The notes under the pieces: generated by a model | Databases searched by the model: none | What the model saw: the letters and a program-made list of their open reading frames with translations, nothing else | What the model was told of the DNA's origin: nothing | Source: Streptomyces sp. Edi4 | Lineage (GTDB): Bacteria > Actinomycetota > Actinomycetes > Streptomycetales > Streptomycetaceae | Direction of reading: 5' to 3' | DNA length: 64,000 nucleotides | NCBI RefSeq assembly: GCF_040253615.1 | Contig: NZ_JBEJGY010000004.1 | Location: 992,001 to 1,056,000 of the forward strand | Part shown: positions 17,117 to 25,184 of the stretch, one piece after another | Layout of the letters: each line of letters opens with the position of its first letter | How positions within the stretch are numbered: position 1 is the first letter of the stretch | Program-made: the position numbers and the translations under genes

Positions 17117-18492
17117 GAGGGCTCCTCGGGTTCGTCGGCGGACGGGTGCCGGGCGGCGGGGCCGCCGGTCAGCGGAAGCCGGGCGCCGACCCGGAAGCCG
17201 CCGTTCGGCAGCGGCCCCGCGTCGATGGTGCCACCGAGCGCGGCGGCCCGCTCGCGCATCCCGATCAGACCGTTGCCACCGCCCTGCTCCCCACCGTCGT
17301 CGGGCCGTGCGGCGGAGGGCGGCCCCGCGTCCTCGACGCTCAGCACGAGGGCGCCGGGTTCGTAGCCGAGCGTCAGCTGCGCTGTGCGCGCGGCGGAGTG
17401 GCGTACGACGTTGGTGAGGGCTTCCTGGACGATCCGGAAGGCGGCCAGATCGGTGCCCGGCGTGAGCGCGCGGCGCCGGCCGCTCGTCGTGGTCCGCACG
17501 GTCAGCCCCGCGGCGGCGGCCTGTTCGAGGAGTTCGGGGAGCCGGTCGAGTCCTGGCGCCGGGGAGCGCGGCGCGTCCCCCGGCGTGCGCAGCGTCTCCA
17601 GGACCTGGCGCACCTCGCCCAGCGCCTCCTTGCTCGCGGACTTGATGGTGGTCAGGGCGGTGCGGGCCTGCTCCGGGTCGGAGTCGAGGAGGGCCAGGCC
17701 GACGCCGGCCTGGACGTTGATGACCGAGATGCTGTGGGCCAGCACGTCGTGCAGTTCGCGGGCGATCCGCAGCCGTTCCTCGTCCGCGCGGCGACGGACG
17801 GCGGCGTGCCGCGCGGCCCGCTCCCTCAGCCACTGCTCCCTTCGGACCCGGACCAGTTCGGCCAGCGCGAGGATGGCCACCGCCCAGGCGGCGATGCCCA
17901 GTTCCTGGCCCCATGGCGCCGGGGAGTCCCCTCGCGGCGGTAGCCAACGGTAGAGCCAGTGCGCGATCAGGAGGTCGCCGAGCCAGAGCATGCCGACCGC
18001 GCCCCACGCCTGGCGGCGGTGCCCGGCCACGACCGCGGCGAAGCAGCCGACCGCCACGGGCAGGAAGACCGGCCCGTAGGGATATCCGGCGCCGAGGTAG
18101 ACAAGGACGGCGGCCGAGGTGGCGAACACGGCGAGGACGGGGTGGCGCCCGCGCACGATCAGCACCCCGCAACTGGCGACGAGCAGCAGCACGGCGAAGG
18201 CGTCGAGCGGGGCGCGGCCGTGCTGGGCGAGGGCGGCGAAGCGGCTGCCGGCCAGGACGAACACCGTGAGCGCGGCCGTCGACACCCAGGGCGGCCGGGC
18301 GGAACGGCTTTCCTCGGCGAACGGTCCCCACGGCCGGCCGCGCGGCCCCCACGGCGGGCCCCCGCGCCGCCGGGGCGGGGGGCCGCCGTGGCGCCGGGGC
18401 GGGGGGCCGCCGTGGCGCCGGGGCGGGCCGTCGTCGTGGCGCCAGGGCGAACCGTTCCGGCGGGCGGCGCGCGGTGGCTGCTCCTCTTCCAT
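17113..18492 (-). CDS. DesK/NarX-type sensor histidine kinase
   Basis: A 459-residue membrane kinase. After an unusual N-terminal repeat of HGGPPPRR-like octapeptides (about residues 20-55) come about four to five transmembrane helices, then the HisKA_3 dimerisation helix with the phospho-His in RIARELHDVLAHSIS (about residue 245) and a GHKL ATPase domain (N box VQEALTNVVRHS; GLIGMRERAAALGG). ATG 18492 is chosen as the first Met before the repeat; TAGCGT 7 bases upstream fits a leaderless message. Open frame continues upstream into the next gene's shadow. It is coupled to the response regulator. Confidence 0.9.
   Translation of the reverse strand: MEEEQPPRAARRNGSPWRHDDGPPRRHGGPPPRRHGGPPPRRRGGPPWGPRGRPWGPFAEESRSARPPWVSTAALTVFVLAGSRFAALAQHGRAPLDAFAVLLLVASCGVLIVRGRHPVLAVFATSAAVLVYLGAGYPYGPVFLPVAVGCFAAVVAGHRRQAWGAVGMLWLGDLLIAHWLYRWLPPRGDSPAPWGQELGIAAWAVAILALAELVRVRREQWLRERAARHAAVRRRADEERLRIARELHDVLAHSISVINVQAGVGLALLDSDPEQARTALTTIKSASKEALGEVRQVLETLRTPGDAPRSPAPGLDRLPELLEQAAAAGLTVRTTTSGRRRALTPGTDLAAFRIVQEALTNVVRHSAARTAQLTLGYEPGALVLSVEDAGPPSAARPDDGGEQGGGNGLIGMRERAAALGGTIDAGPLPNGGFRVGARLPLTGGPAARHPSADEPEEPS
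18354..18430 (-). repeat. 24-bp minisatellite in the histidine kinase gene
   Basis: About three copies of a 24-base unit encode the octapeptide RRHGGPPP in the cytoplasmic N-terminus of the kinase, the last copies diverging (RRRGGPPW, GPRGRPWG). Multiple-of-three length keeps the frame open, so copy number can vary without inactivating the gene. Confidence 0.8.
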
Positions 18493-18554
18493 ACCGGCCA
18501 CGCTAGACCGGCGCCTCCGGCCGGGGCGTCCGCCGGACGAGGTGATCGCGGGTA

Positions 18555-19253
18555 CTACGCCGGGAGTACCAGGCCGACCGAGAAGGCGAGCTGTTCGGCG
18601 GCGTGCGTGAAGAACGCCTCGCGGTCCTCGACCACTCGGTGGAACTGGCCGAACGCCTCGAAGGAGATGAGGCCGAACAGCTGCGCCCAGGCCGCCACGA
18701 GCGCGACGGCCACCGCGGGCGGCAGGTCGGGGGCGAGGTCCGCGGCCATCCGCCCGGCCTCGGCACGCAGCGGCGCGGCCAGCGGGGGCAGCGCGATGCC
18801 CTTGCCGCGCTGGGCGTCCCGCACGATGGACAGCAGCACCAGGCCGACGCGCGAGGCGGGGCCCACGGTCGCCTCGGGCGCGGTGTAGCCGGGCACGGGG
18901 GTGCCGTAGATGAGGGCGTACTCGTGGGGGTGGGCCAGCGCCCAGGCGCGTACCGCGCGGCAGACGGTGATCCAGCGGGCCTTGGGCGCGGCGGCCTTGC
19001 GCTGCTGGGCGTGGGCGAGCTCGGCGGCTTCGCCCACGGCGTCGTAGGCGTCGACGATGAGGGCGGTCAGCAGGTCGTCCCTGCTCGGGAAGTAGCGGTA
19101 GAGCGCCGAGGAGACCATGCCGAGTTCGCGGGCGACGGCGCGGAGGGAGAGCTTGGTCGCGCCGTCGGCCGCCAGCTGCTTTCTCGCCTCGTCCTTGATG
19201 GCCGCGGTGACTTCGATCCGTGCCCGTTCGCGGGCTCCCTGCACGGTGCTCAT
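18555..19253 (-). CDS. TetR-family repressor with WHG-type C-terminal domain
   Basis: A 232-residue repressor. Helix-turn-helix at about residues 33-52 (SLRAVARELGMVSSALYRYF), then a C-terminal domain with IYGTPVPGYTAPEATV, the signature of the TetR_C WHG group common in Streptomyces. ATG 19253 gives the usual length; the frame stays open to 19586 but crosses the divergent promoter. Its gene is divergent from the nitroreductase gene and the intervening 166 bases contain two identical dyads, so it most likely represses both. Confidence 0.92.
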   Translation of the reverse strand: MSTVQGARERARIEVTAAIKDEARKQLAADGATKLSLRAVARELGMVSSALYRYFPSRDDLLTALIVDAYDAVGEAAELAHAQQRKAAAPKARWITVCRAVRAWALAHPHEYALIYGTPVPGYTAPEATVGPASRVGLVLLSIVRDAQRGKGIALPPLAAPLRAEAGRMAADLAPDLPPAVAVALVAAWAQLFGLISFEAFGQFHRVVEDREAFFTHAAEQLAFSVGLVLPA

Positions 19254-19331
19254 GGCACCAGTCTGCCAGCTTGGAGAGCACCGGCCAAGAACGCGATCAA
19301 TGCACACGAAAGAGATCGGTGAACCTTTTCG

Positions 19332-19344
19332 AGAGCGGTGCTCT
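19332..19344. promoter_or_regulatory. TetR operator 1 (AGAGC-N3-GCTCT)
   Basis: Perfect dyad AGAGCGGTGCTCT in the TetR/nitroreductase intergenic region, followed by a half-site GAGCACC at about 19352. Same arms as the second site at 19385-19397. Confidence 0.7.
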
Positions 19345-19384
19345 TGATTCTGAGCACCGCGCGGGTGCACACTGCTCACGAATG

Positions 19385-19397
19385 AGAGCACCGCTCT
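19385..19397. promoter_or_regulatory. TetR operator 2 (AGAGC-N3-GCTCT)
   Basis: Perfect dyad AGAGCACCGCTCT, the reverse complement of operator 1, located 53 bases further on and 22 bases before the nitroreductase start, where binding would block transcription or leader escape. Confidence 0.7.
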
Positions 19398-19419
19398 CTC
19401 AGCCTCAGGGAGACGCCCG

Positions 19420-19884
19420 ATGTCCGCATCCGCAAGCCCGCACGTGCAAAAGCCCGGCTGGTTCACCGTCAACGTCCTCAACCGGGCCGTCACCTGGATG
19501 ACCCGTCGCGGCGTCAGCGTCTGGGGCTCGCGCGTCCTCGCCGTCCGTGGCCGCAAGAGCGGCGAATGGCGGCGCACCCCGGTCAACCTGCTGACCGTCG
19601 ACGGCGCGCACTATCTGGTGGCGCCGCGCGGGCACGTCCAGTGGACGCACAACATGCGCGCGGCCGGGGGCGGCGAGCTGCACCTGGGCGAGAAGACCGA
19701 GGTGTTCACCGCCGTCGAGATCGCCGACGACGACAAGCCCGCCCTGCTGCGCGCCTACCTCACGCGTTGGAAGGCCGAGGTGGGCGCCTTCTTCGACGGC
19801 GTGGGGCCGGCGTCGAGCGACGCGGAGCTGCGCCGCGTCGCCCCCGACCACCCGGTCTTCCGCGTCACCATCACGACCCCGTGA
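19420..19884 (+). CDS. Deazaflavin (F420)-dependent nitroreductase family protein
   Basis: A 154-residue protein of the Ddn/DUF385 group (split beta-barrel, F420H2- or flavin-binding). Typical segments are VLAVRGRKSGEWRRTPVNLL, HYLVAPRGHVQWTHNMRAAG and the C-terminal HPVFRVTI. These enzymes reduce quinones, nitro compounds or aflatoxin-like substrates in actinobacteria. ATG 19420 has AGGGAGA upstream. Regulation by the divergent TetR is strongly suggested by the twin operators. Confidence 0.9.
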   Translation: MSASASPHVQKPGWFTVNVLNRAVTWMTRRGVSVWGSRVLAVRGRKSGEWRRTPVNLLTVDGAHYLVAPRGHVQWTHNMRAAGGGELHLGEKTEVFTAVEIADDDKPALLRAYLTRWKAEVGAFFDGVGPASSDAELRRVAPDHPVFRVTITTP

Positions 19885-19951
19885 CACCTCTCGGGCCCGC
19901 GTCGGCCACGTGACCGCGCGGCGCGGCGGGAACGCGGCGTGGCGGGAACGC

Positions 19952-20080
19952 GGCGCTCGGCGCGGGCCCGGCCCCAGGGGCACGGCGCGGGCGCGGCGCT
20001 CGGCGCGGGCCCGGCCCCAGGGGCACGGCGCGGGCCCGGCGCTCGGCGCGGGCCCGGCCCCAGGGGCGCGGGGCAGGCGC
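19952..20080. repeat. Three 43-bp tandem repeats between convergent genes
   Basis: A GC-only unit of 43 bases (beginning GGCGCTCGGCGCGGGCCCGG) starts at 19952, 19995 and 20038 with few differences; degenerate GGCGGGAACGC repeats precede it (19926-19951) and CCCCGGCTC-type repeats follow to about 20115. The length is not a multiple of three and no gene covers it. It may act as a transcription block between the two convergent genes, or simply be a slippage-prone minisatellite. Confidence 0.85.
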
Positions 20081-20123
20081 GGGCCCCGGCTCCTGGCCCC
20101 GGCTCCCGGCCCCCCGGGCGCAC

Positions 20124-21389
20124 TCAGCGGTCGACGGTGTCCAGGGCGCGCCGCGCCATCGGGTGCGTACGGACCAGGCCCGCCAGGGTGGTGGCGCCGC
20201 GCGTGATGTCGGCGAAGGCCTTCCAGGCCGGGCGCAGACCGGTGATCGCGGCGTGCAGCAGCAGCGGGCGCTTCTCGAAGAGCGACAGCATCCTGCGTCC
20301 CACCGCCATCTCGACGCCGAGGCCGGCCTTGATGGCGAACGCGTAGTTCAGGGCCTGCCTGCGGGCGTCCACTGCGTCCTGCGACTCGGCGATGCGCACC
20401 GCCCACTCCCCCGCGAGCCGGCCCGAGCGCAGGGCGAAGGAGATGCCCTCGCGCGTCCACGGCTCCAGCAGGCCCGCCGCGTCGCCGCAGACCAGGACCC
20501 GGCCACGGGAGAGCGGCGAGTCCTCGCTGCGGCAGCGCGTCAAGTGGCCCGAGGAGATGGCCGGTTCGAAGCCCGCGAGACCGAGCCGGGCGATGAAGTC
20601 GTCCAAGTAGCGCTTGGTTGCGGCGCCTTCACCCCGGGCCGAGATCACGCCGACGGTCAGGGTGTCGCCCTTGGGGAAGACCCATCCGTAACTGCCGGGA
20701 AGGGGGCCCCAGTCGATGAGCACCCGCCCCGCCCAGTCGTCGGCCACACTCGGCGGCACCGGGATCTCGGCCTCAAGGCCCAGGTCGACCTGGTCGGTCT
20801 TGACGCCGACGTGTGCTCCTATGCGGCCCGCGCTGCCGTCGGCGCCGACCACGGCGCGCGCCAGGACGGTCTCGCCGTCGGCGAGGATCACGGCGACGGT
20901 GCGGCGGTCGGGGACGGCCGAGCCGTGCTGCTCCACCTTCGAGACGGTGACGCCGGTGCGGACCACGGCGCCCTCCTTCTCGGCGAGCGCGACCAGGCCC
21001 GCGTCGAACTCGGGCCGGTTGATCAGGCCGAACAGCATCTTCTTGGACCTGCGGGTGCGGGTCAGCTTCCCCTTCAGGGAGAAGGTGACCGCGTACACCC
21101 GGTCCTGGAGGGGGAGCTCGAAGCCGGGGGGCAGCGCGTCGCGCGAGGGGCCGATGATGCCGCCGCCACAGGTCTTGTAGCGCGGCAGCTCGGCCTTCTC
21201 CAGGAGCAGTACCTTGCGCCCCGCCGAGGCCGCCGCGTGGGCCGCCGATGCTCCCGCCGGTCCGGCGCCGACCACCACGACGTCCCAGACGGGCTCAGTG
21301 GCCGGATCCGTCACCGGCTCGGCGGCGGGCTCGCCCTGGTGCTCCCCCAGGGGTCCGTCCGTGCCGGCGTCTGCGTTCTCGCTGCTCAC
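20124..21389 (-). CDS. Geranylgeranyl reductase family FAD-dependent enzyme
   Basis: A 421-residue flavoprotein. N-terminal Rossmann motif VVVVGAGPAGASAA (about residues 30-43), the GGR-family motif YKTCGGG near residue 65, a second FAD motif ARAVVGADGSAG, and the late FAD-binding GDAAGLLEPWTREGI. Relatives reduce the double bonds of isoprenoid chains (menaquinone or lipid tails) or act as halogenase-like monooxygenases; the YxTCGGG motif favours the reductase group. The N-terminal ~28 residues are acidic and variable. GTG 21389 is chosen at SSENADAG with GGGGAG upstream. Divergent from the M20 dipeptidase. Confidence 0.88.
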   Translation of the reverse strand: MSSENADAGTDGPLGEHQGEPAAEPVTDPATEPVWDVVVVGAGPAGASAAHAAASAGRKVLLLEKAELPRYKTCGGGIIGPSRDALPPGFELPLQDRVYAVTFSLKGKLTRTRRSKKMLFGLINRPEFDAGLVALAEKEGAVVRTGVTVSKVEQHGSAVPDRRTVAVILADGETVLARAVVGADGSAGRIGAHVGVKTDQVDLGLEAEIPVPPSVADDWAGRVLIDWGPLPGSYGWVFPKGDTLTVGVISARGEGAATKRYLDDFIARLGLAGFEPAISSGHLTRCRSEDSPLSRGRVLVCGDAAGLLEPWTREGISFALRSGRLAGEWAVRIAESQDAVDARRQALNYAFAIKAGLGVEMAVGRRMLSLFEKRPLLLHAAITGLRPAWKAFADITRGATTLAGLVRTHPMARRALDTVDR

Positions 21390-21503
21390 GATGTGCCTGT
21401 GCTCCCCATCAGACCAGTGCCCGTGTTGACGACCGCATCCTACGGGGCAGTAGCCCCGCCTTCCTGTCCTGGCCCGTTGTGGCAGGATCGGCCATATCTT
21501 CGC

Positions 21504-21535
21504 GGTACACACATGTGCACCAACGTATGTGTACC
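21504..21535. promoter_or_regulatory. Inverted repeat upstream of the M20 peptidase gene
   Basis: Perfect 8-bp arms GGTACACA and TGTGTACC separated by 16 bases, with an inner CACATGTG palindrome. It lies 31 bases before the peptidase ATG in an A/T-richer patch and may be an operator; no regulator adjoins it. Confidence 0.45.
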
Positions 21536-21565
21536 TACAACGTCGCACCCACGAGGAGCGTGCCC

Positions 21566-22930
21566 ATGACCGCACATCCGATCGCCGAGACCATCGCCTC
21601 CCTGATGCCCCGCGCCAAGGCGGAGCTGACGGAGCTGGTCGCCTTCCAGTCGGTGGCGGACGAGGCGGTGGCACCCAGGAGCGAGTGCGAGGCCGCCGCC
21701 AACTGGGTGGCCGACGCGCTGCGCGCCGAGGGATTCCAGGACGTCGCGCTCCTCGACACCCCCGACGGTTCCCAGTCGGTGTACGGGCTGCTGCCCGGCC
21801 CCGCCGACGCTCCCACGGTCCTGCTCTACGCGCACTACGACGTGCAGCCCAAGCTGGACGAGTCCGCGTGGGTGACCCCGCCGTTCGAGCTGACCGAGCG
21901 CGACGGCCGCTGGTACGGGCGGGGCGCCGCCGACTGCAAGGGCGGGTTCATCATGCACCTGCTCGCGCTGCGCGCCCTCAAGAGCAACGGCGGTGTCCCC
22001 GTCTCGGTCAAGGTGATCGTGGAGGGCTCCGAGGAGCAGGGCACGGGCGGCCTCGAACAGTACGCCGAGGCGCACCCCGATCTGCTGACGGCGGACGCGA
22101 TCGTCATCGGTGACACCGGCAACTTCCGGGTCGGTCTGCCCACGGTGACGGCGACGCTGCGCGGGATGACCATGATCCGCGTGAGCGTCGAGACCCTGGA
22201 GGGCAATCTGCACTCGGGCCAGTTCGGCGGCGCCGCACCGGACGCGCTCGCCGCGCTGATCCGCGTCCTGGACTCGCTGCGCGACGAGCACGGCCAGACG
22301 GTGATCGAGGGCCTTGCGGCGGACGCCGCGTGGGACGGTCTGCAATACCCGGAGGAGGAGTTCCGGCAGGACGCGAAGGTCCTTGACGGCGTGTCGCTGC
22401 CCGGCACCGGCACCGTCGCCGACCGCATCTGGGCCCGCCCGGCCGTCACGGTCATCGGCATCGACTGCCACCCGGTGGCAGGGGCCACGCCGTCCATCCC
22501 GGCGAGCGCCCGCGCGCAGATCAGCCTGCGGGTGCCGCCCGGCCAGGACGCGGCCGAGGCGACGAAGCTGCTCTACGCCCACATCGAGAAGCACGTGCCG
22601 TGGAACGCCCGGGTCACCTTCGAGCAGGTCGGCCAGGGCCAGCCGTTCCGCGCGGACATCACAAGCCCCGCGTACACCTCGATGGCCGAGGCGATGGCGG
22701 TGGCCTACCCGGGTGAGGAGATGCAGTCCTCCGGCATGGGCGGCTCCATCCCGCTGTGCAACACCCTGGCGGCGCTCTACCCGCGGGCGGAGATCCTGCT
22801 GATCGGCCTCAGCGAGCCCGAGGCGCAGATCCACGCGGTGAACGAGAGCGTGTCCCCCCAGGAGCTGGAGCGCCTGTCGGTCGCGGAGGCCCACTTCCTC
22901 ATCAACTACGCCCGGTCCAAGCGCGGTTGA
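21566..22930 (+). CDS. M20-family metallo-dipeptidase
   Basis: A 454-residue zinc peptidase of the M20/DapE-ArgE-carnosinase group. Metal ligands and catalytic residues are visible in YAHYDVQP (about residues 92-99), GRGAADCKGG (Asp bridging), EGSEEQG (Glu general base), IGDTGNF and the late HAVNESV. A dimerisation domain (about 180-300) separates the catalytic halves. Cytosolic; by family it cleaves dipeptides or acylated amino acids. ATG 21566 has GAGGAG about 8 bases upstream. Confidence 0.93.
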   Translation: MTAHPIAETIASLMPRAKAELTELVAFQSVADEAVAPRSECEAAANWVADALRAEGFQDVALLDTPDGSQSVYGLLPGPADAPTVLLYAHYDVQPKLDESAWVTPPFELTERDGRWYGRGAADCKGGFIMHLLALRALKSNGGVPVSVKVIVEGSEEQGTGGLEQYAEAHPDLLTADAIVIGDTGNFRVGLPTVTATLRGMTMIRVSVETLEGNLHSGQFGGAAPDALAALIRVLDSLRDEHGQTVIEGLAADAAWDGLQYPEEEFRQDAKVLDGVSLPGTGTVADRIWARPAVTVIGIDCHPVAGATPSIPASARAQISLRVPPGQDAAEATKLLYAHIEKHVPWNARVTFEQVGQGQPFRADITSPAYTSMAEAMAVAYPGEEMQSSGMGGSIPLCNTLAALYPRAEILLIGLSEPEAQIHAVNESVSPQELERLSVAEAHFLINYARSKRG

Positions 22931-23022
22931 GTCACAGTCGGCGGTGAGGTTACGCGCTCGGCGGACATCGCCGTGAGCGTAGATCCAGGTGGCGGACGGC
23001 GTCGGGGACGTACGTTCGCCCC

Positions 23023-23733
23023 ATGGATCTCCTTCCCGTCCTCCCCCGGCTGCACATGTTCCGCTTCGCCATCGGCCAGGCGTACCTGTGGCGCGACGAC
23101 GACGGCCTGACGCTCATCGACGCGGGTGACGTGAACGCCGCACCGGCCATCGAGGACGCGGTGCGCGGCCTCGGGCTCGATCCGGGCGCGATCCGGCGGA
23201 TCGTGATCACGCACGGCCATCGCGACCATTACGGCGCGGCGGGGGAACTCGCCGCGCGGTACGGCGCCGAGGTGGTCGCGCACCGGCTCGACGCGCCGGT
23301 GATCCGGGGCGAGGCCCCGACGCCCGAGCCGGTGCTCCTGGACTGGGAAGTGCCGTTGTACGAACACGCGCTGACGGTCCCTCAGGCGCCGCCCACCCGG
23401 GTGGACCGCGAGGTGGGCGACGGGGACGCGCTGGGCTTCGGTGACGGCGCGTTCGTCGTCCACTCCCCCGGCCACACCGACGGATCGATGGCCATCCATC
23501 TGCCGCGCCACGGCGTGCTGTTCACCGGGGACGGTGTGGCCGGGGTGGGTCAGGTGATGCTGGGCGTCTTCAACACCGACCGGGAGCGGGCGCTCACCTC
23601 CTTCCGCCGGCTGGCGGCGCTCGGCGCGGACACCGTCTGTTTCGGGCACGGCGACCCGCTGACGAAGGACGCGGCGTCCGTCATGAGGGCCTCAGCCGAC
23701 CGGGACTCCGGCCTCCAGATTGAGCACGGTTGA
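23023..23733 (+). CDS. Metallo-beta-lactamase fold hydrolase
   Basis: A 236-residue MBL-fold protein with the metal motif THGHRDH (about residues 65-71), SPGHTDGS and FGHGDP, as in glyoxalase II-like hydrolases. Substrate unknown. ATG 23023 lacks a clear ribosome site but has TACGTT 6 bases upstream, so a leaderless mRNA is possible. Its 3' end overlaps the convergent kinase-NUDIX gene by 42 bases. Confidence 0.9.
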   Translation: MDLLPVLPRLHMFRFAIGQAYLWRDDDGLTLIDAGDVNAAPAIEDAVRGLGLDPGAIRRIVITHGHRDHYGAAGELAARYGAEVVAHRLDAPVIRGEAPTPEPVLLDWEVPLYEHALTVPQAPPTRVDREVGDGDALGFGDGAFVVHSPGHTDGSMAIHLPRHGVLFTGDGVAGVGQVMLGVFNTDRERALTSFRRLAALGADTVCFGHGDPLTKDAASVMRASADRDSGLQIEHG

Positions 23734-24732
23734 CCGCTCCCGCGCGCGCAGCGCCCAGCGAAGCCGCTCGAACCGGGCGGGCGGCAGCAGTCCCGCCGCC
23801 TCCCGCTCGCTGACGAAACGCCAGCCGCGCAGTTCGGCGCCGGGCAGCAGCACCTCACCGGCCCGCGCGCTGTCGAGCGTGCCGCCGTCGAAGAGCAGCC
23901 GCAGGCCGCCGAAGCCGGGAGGCCGCGGCGGCTCCCAGTCGATGACCAGAAGGCGCGGTACGCGCTCCAGCCGGACACCCAGCTCCTCCTCGACCTCGCG
24001 GACACCGGCCCGCGCCGGGGCCTCACCGCGCTCGACGACACCGCCGGGAAACTCCCAGCCCGGCTTGTAGGTGGGGTCGACCAGGAGCACGCGGTCCTGT
24101 TCGTCGAAGAGCAGCACCCCGGCGGCCAGCGTCTCGGCGGTGGGCTCGGGGGTCTGCACGATCGCGCAGGCGCGGGCCGCCCCGGAGCGGACCGCCTCGG
24201 CTATGCGCTCGGCGCTCTCGCGGGGCGTGAGCACACTGTTGTCGACGGCGTGGGCGTCGGCGGCGATCCAGCCGAGCGCGCGCCGGAAGGGCTCGATGTG
24301 CTCATACGCCCATTTGCGGACCCGTTGTTCGTCGGCCTCCGCGTCTTCGGGATACTCCACGCGGGCCGCTATCCGCGCCCGCAGGATCGTTTCCTCCTGA
24401 GTGAGCACCACATGCCGTACGGGTATGCGGCGGGAGGCGAGCCCACCGAAGATCTCATCCCGGTACTCCTGTCTCAGGAGCGTCATCGGCACCACGAGTA
24501 CGCCGCCGACCTCGGCGTGCAGCGCGGCGGCGCCCTCCACCACCAGGCGCCGCCAGATCGGCAGGTCCTGGTAGTCGCTGACCTGCGCGAGAAGTTTCTG
24601 CGGCAGCAGATGCCGTAGCGCCCCGCCCATCACCTCGGGGTCGTAGAACGTGCTGTCCGGGATCAGGTCGATCAGTTCGCGCGCGGTGCTCGTCTTGCCC
24701 GCGCCGAACGCACCGTTGATCCACACAATCAC
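23692..24732 (-). CDS. P-loop kinase fused to NUDIX hydrolase
   Basis: A 346-residue two-domain protein. Residues about 1-180 are a P-loop kinase-like domain (Walker A INGAFGAGKTSTA) of the type seen in TmrB/tunicamycin-resistance-like proteins, with LIDLIPDSTFYDPEVMG after it. Residues about 195-340 form a NUDIX domain with a full box GGVVERGEAPARAG VREVEEELG (about 240-262). The combination suggests processing of a nucleoside or sugar-nucleotide, but no substrate can be named. GTG 24732 has GAGGGGG upstream. Confidence 0.85.
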   Translation of the reverse strand: MIVWINGAFGAGKTSTARELIDLIPDSTFYDPEVMGGALRHLLPQKLLAQVSDYQDLPIWRRLVVEGAAALHAEVGGVLVVPMTLLRQEYRDEIFGGLASRRIPVRHVVLTQEETILRARIAARVEYPEDAEADEQRVRKWAYEHIEPFRRALGWIAADAHAVDNSVLTPRESAERIAEAVRSGAARACAIVQTPEPTAETLAAGVLLFDEQDRVLLVDPTYKPGWEFPGGVVERGEAPARAGVREVEEELGVRLERVPRLLVIDWEPPRPPGFGGLRLLFDGGTLDSARAGEVLLPGAELRGWRFVSEREAAGLLPPARFERLRWALRARERSTVLNLEAGVPVG

Positions 24733-24973
24733 GGTTCCCCCTCTTCGTAGCCCCCAGTGGACTGCCCGCAACACCCTGCCACTAAATCGCGTGGGCGGCC
24801 GGGCCCTCCTCGGTCACATCACAACTGTGGCCGGGCCGTTGCCTGCCGCCTGCCACCATTCGGCCGCGCTTCGCGTCCTGGTGTACGAGCACCGGCCACG
24901 GGGGGCCGTAACGCCGACGGCGCGGGCGTCGTTGTGCGGGTGCCCAATGAGACGAACAAGGGGGTGCGACGAA

Positions 24974-25150
24974 ATGCGTCGTACGGTACTGGAACGATTT
25001 CCCGCGGGCGACCCGCGCGGTCACTGGACCGCCGAGGCGTTCGCCCACGACCGCAGGAACGAAGGCCTGGCCGCGGAGGTCGTGATGGACCTGGAGAGCG
25101 ACGCGTTCCTGGTCGTCGTCACGCAGTCCGTGCCCGAGCGGGTCGGCTGA
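24974..25150 (+). CDS. Small conserved protein of unknown function
   Basis: A 58-residue product beginning MRRTVLERFPAGDPRG and ending LESDAFLVVVTQSVPERVG. It is soluble, acidic at its C-terminal half, and has no recognised domain. ATG 24974 has AAGGGGG about 9 bases upstream, and codon use fits the strand. I believe similar short proteins exist in other Streptomyces, but cannot verify that here. It lies between the two bifunctional kinases. Confidence 0.6.
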   Translation: MRRTVLERFPAGDPRGHWTAEAFAHDRRNEGLAAEVVMDLESDAFLVVVTQSVPERVG

Positions 25151-25184
25151 GACCGCCCGGCGCCGGGCCGCGCCGCGCGCCCGG

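Noticed and set aside
16451..18352. A single 633-codon frame combining the response regulator with upstream sequence
   Set aside because: The upstream part is the shadow of the histidine kinase; the GTGA overlap at 17113-17116 marks two separate genes.
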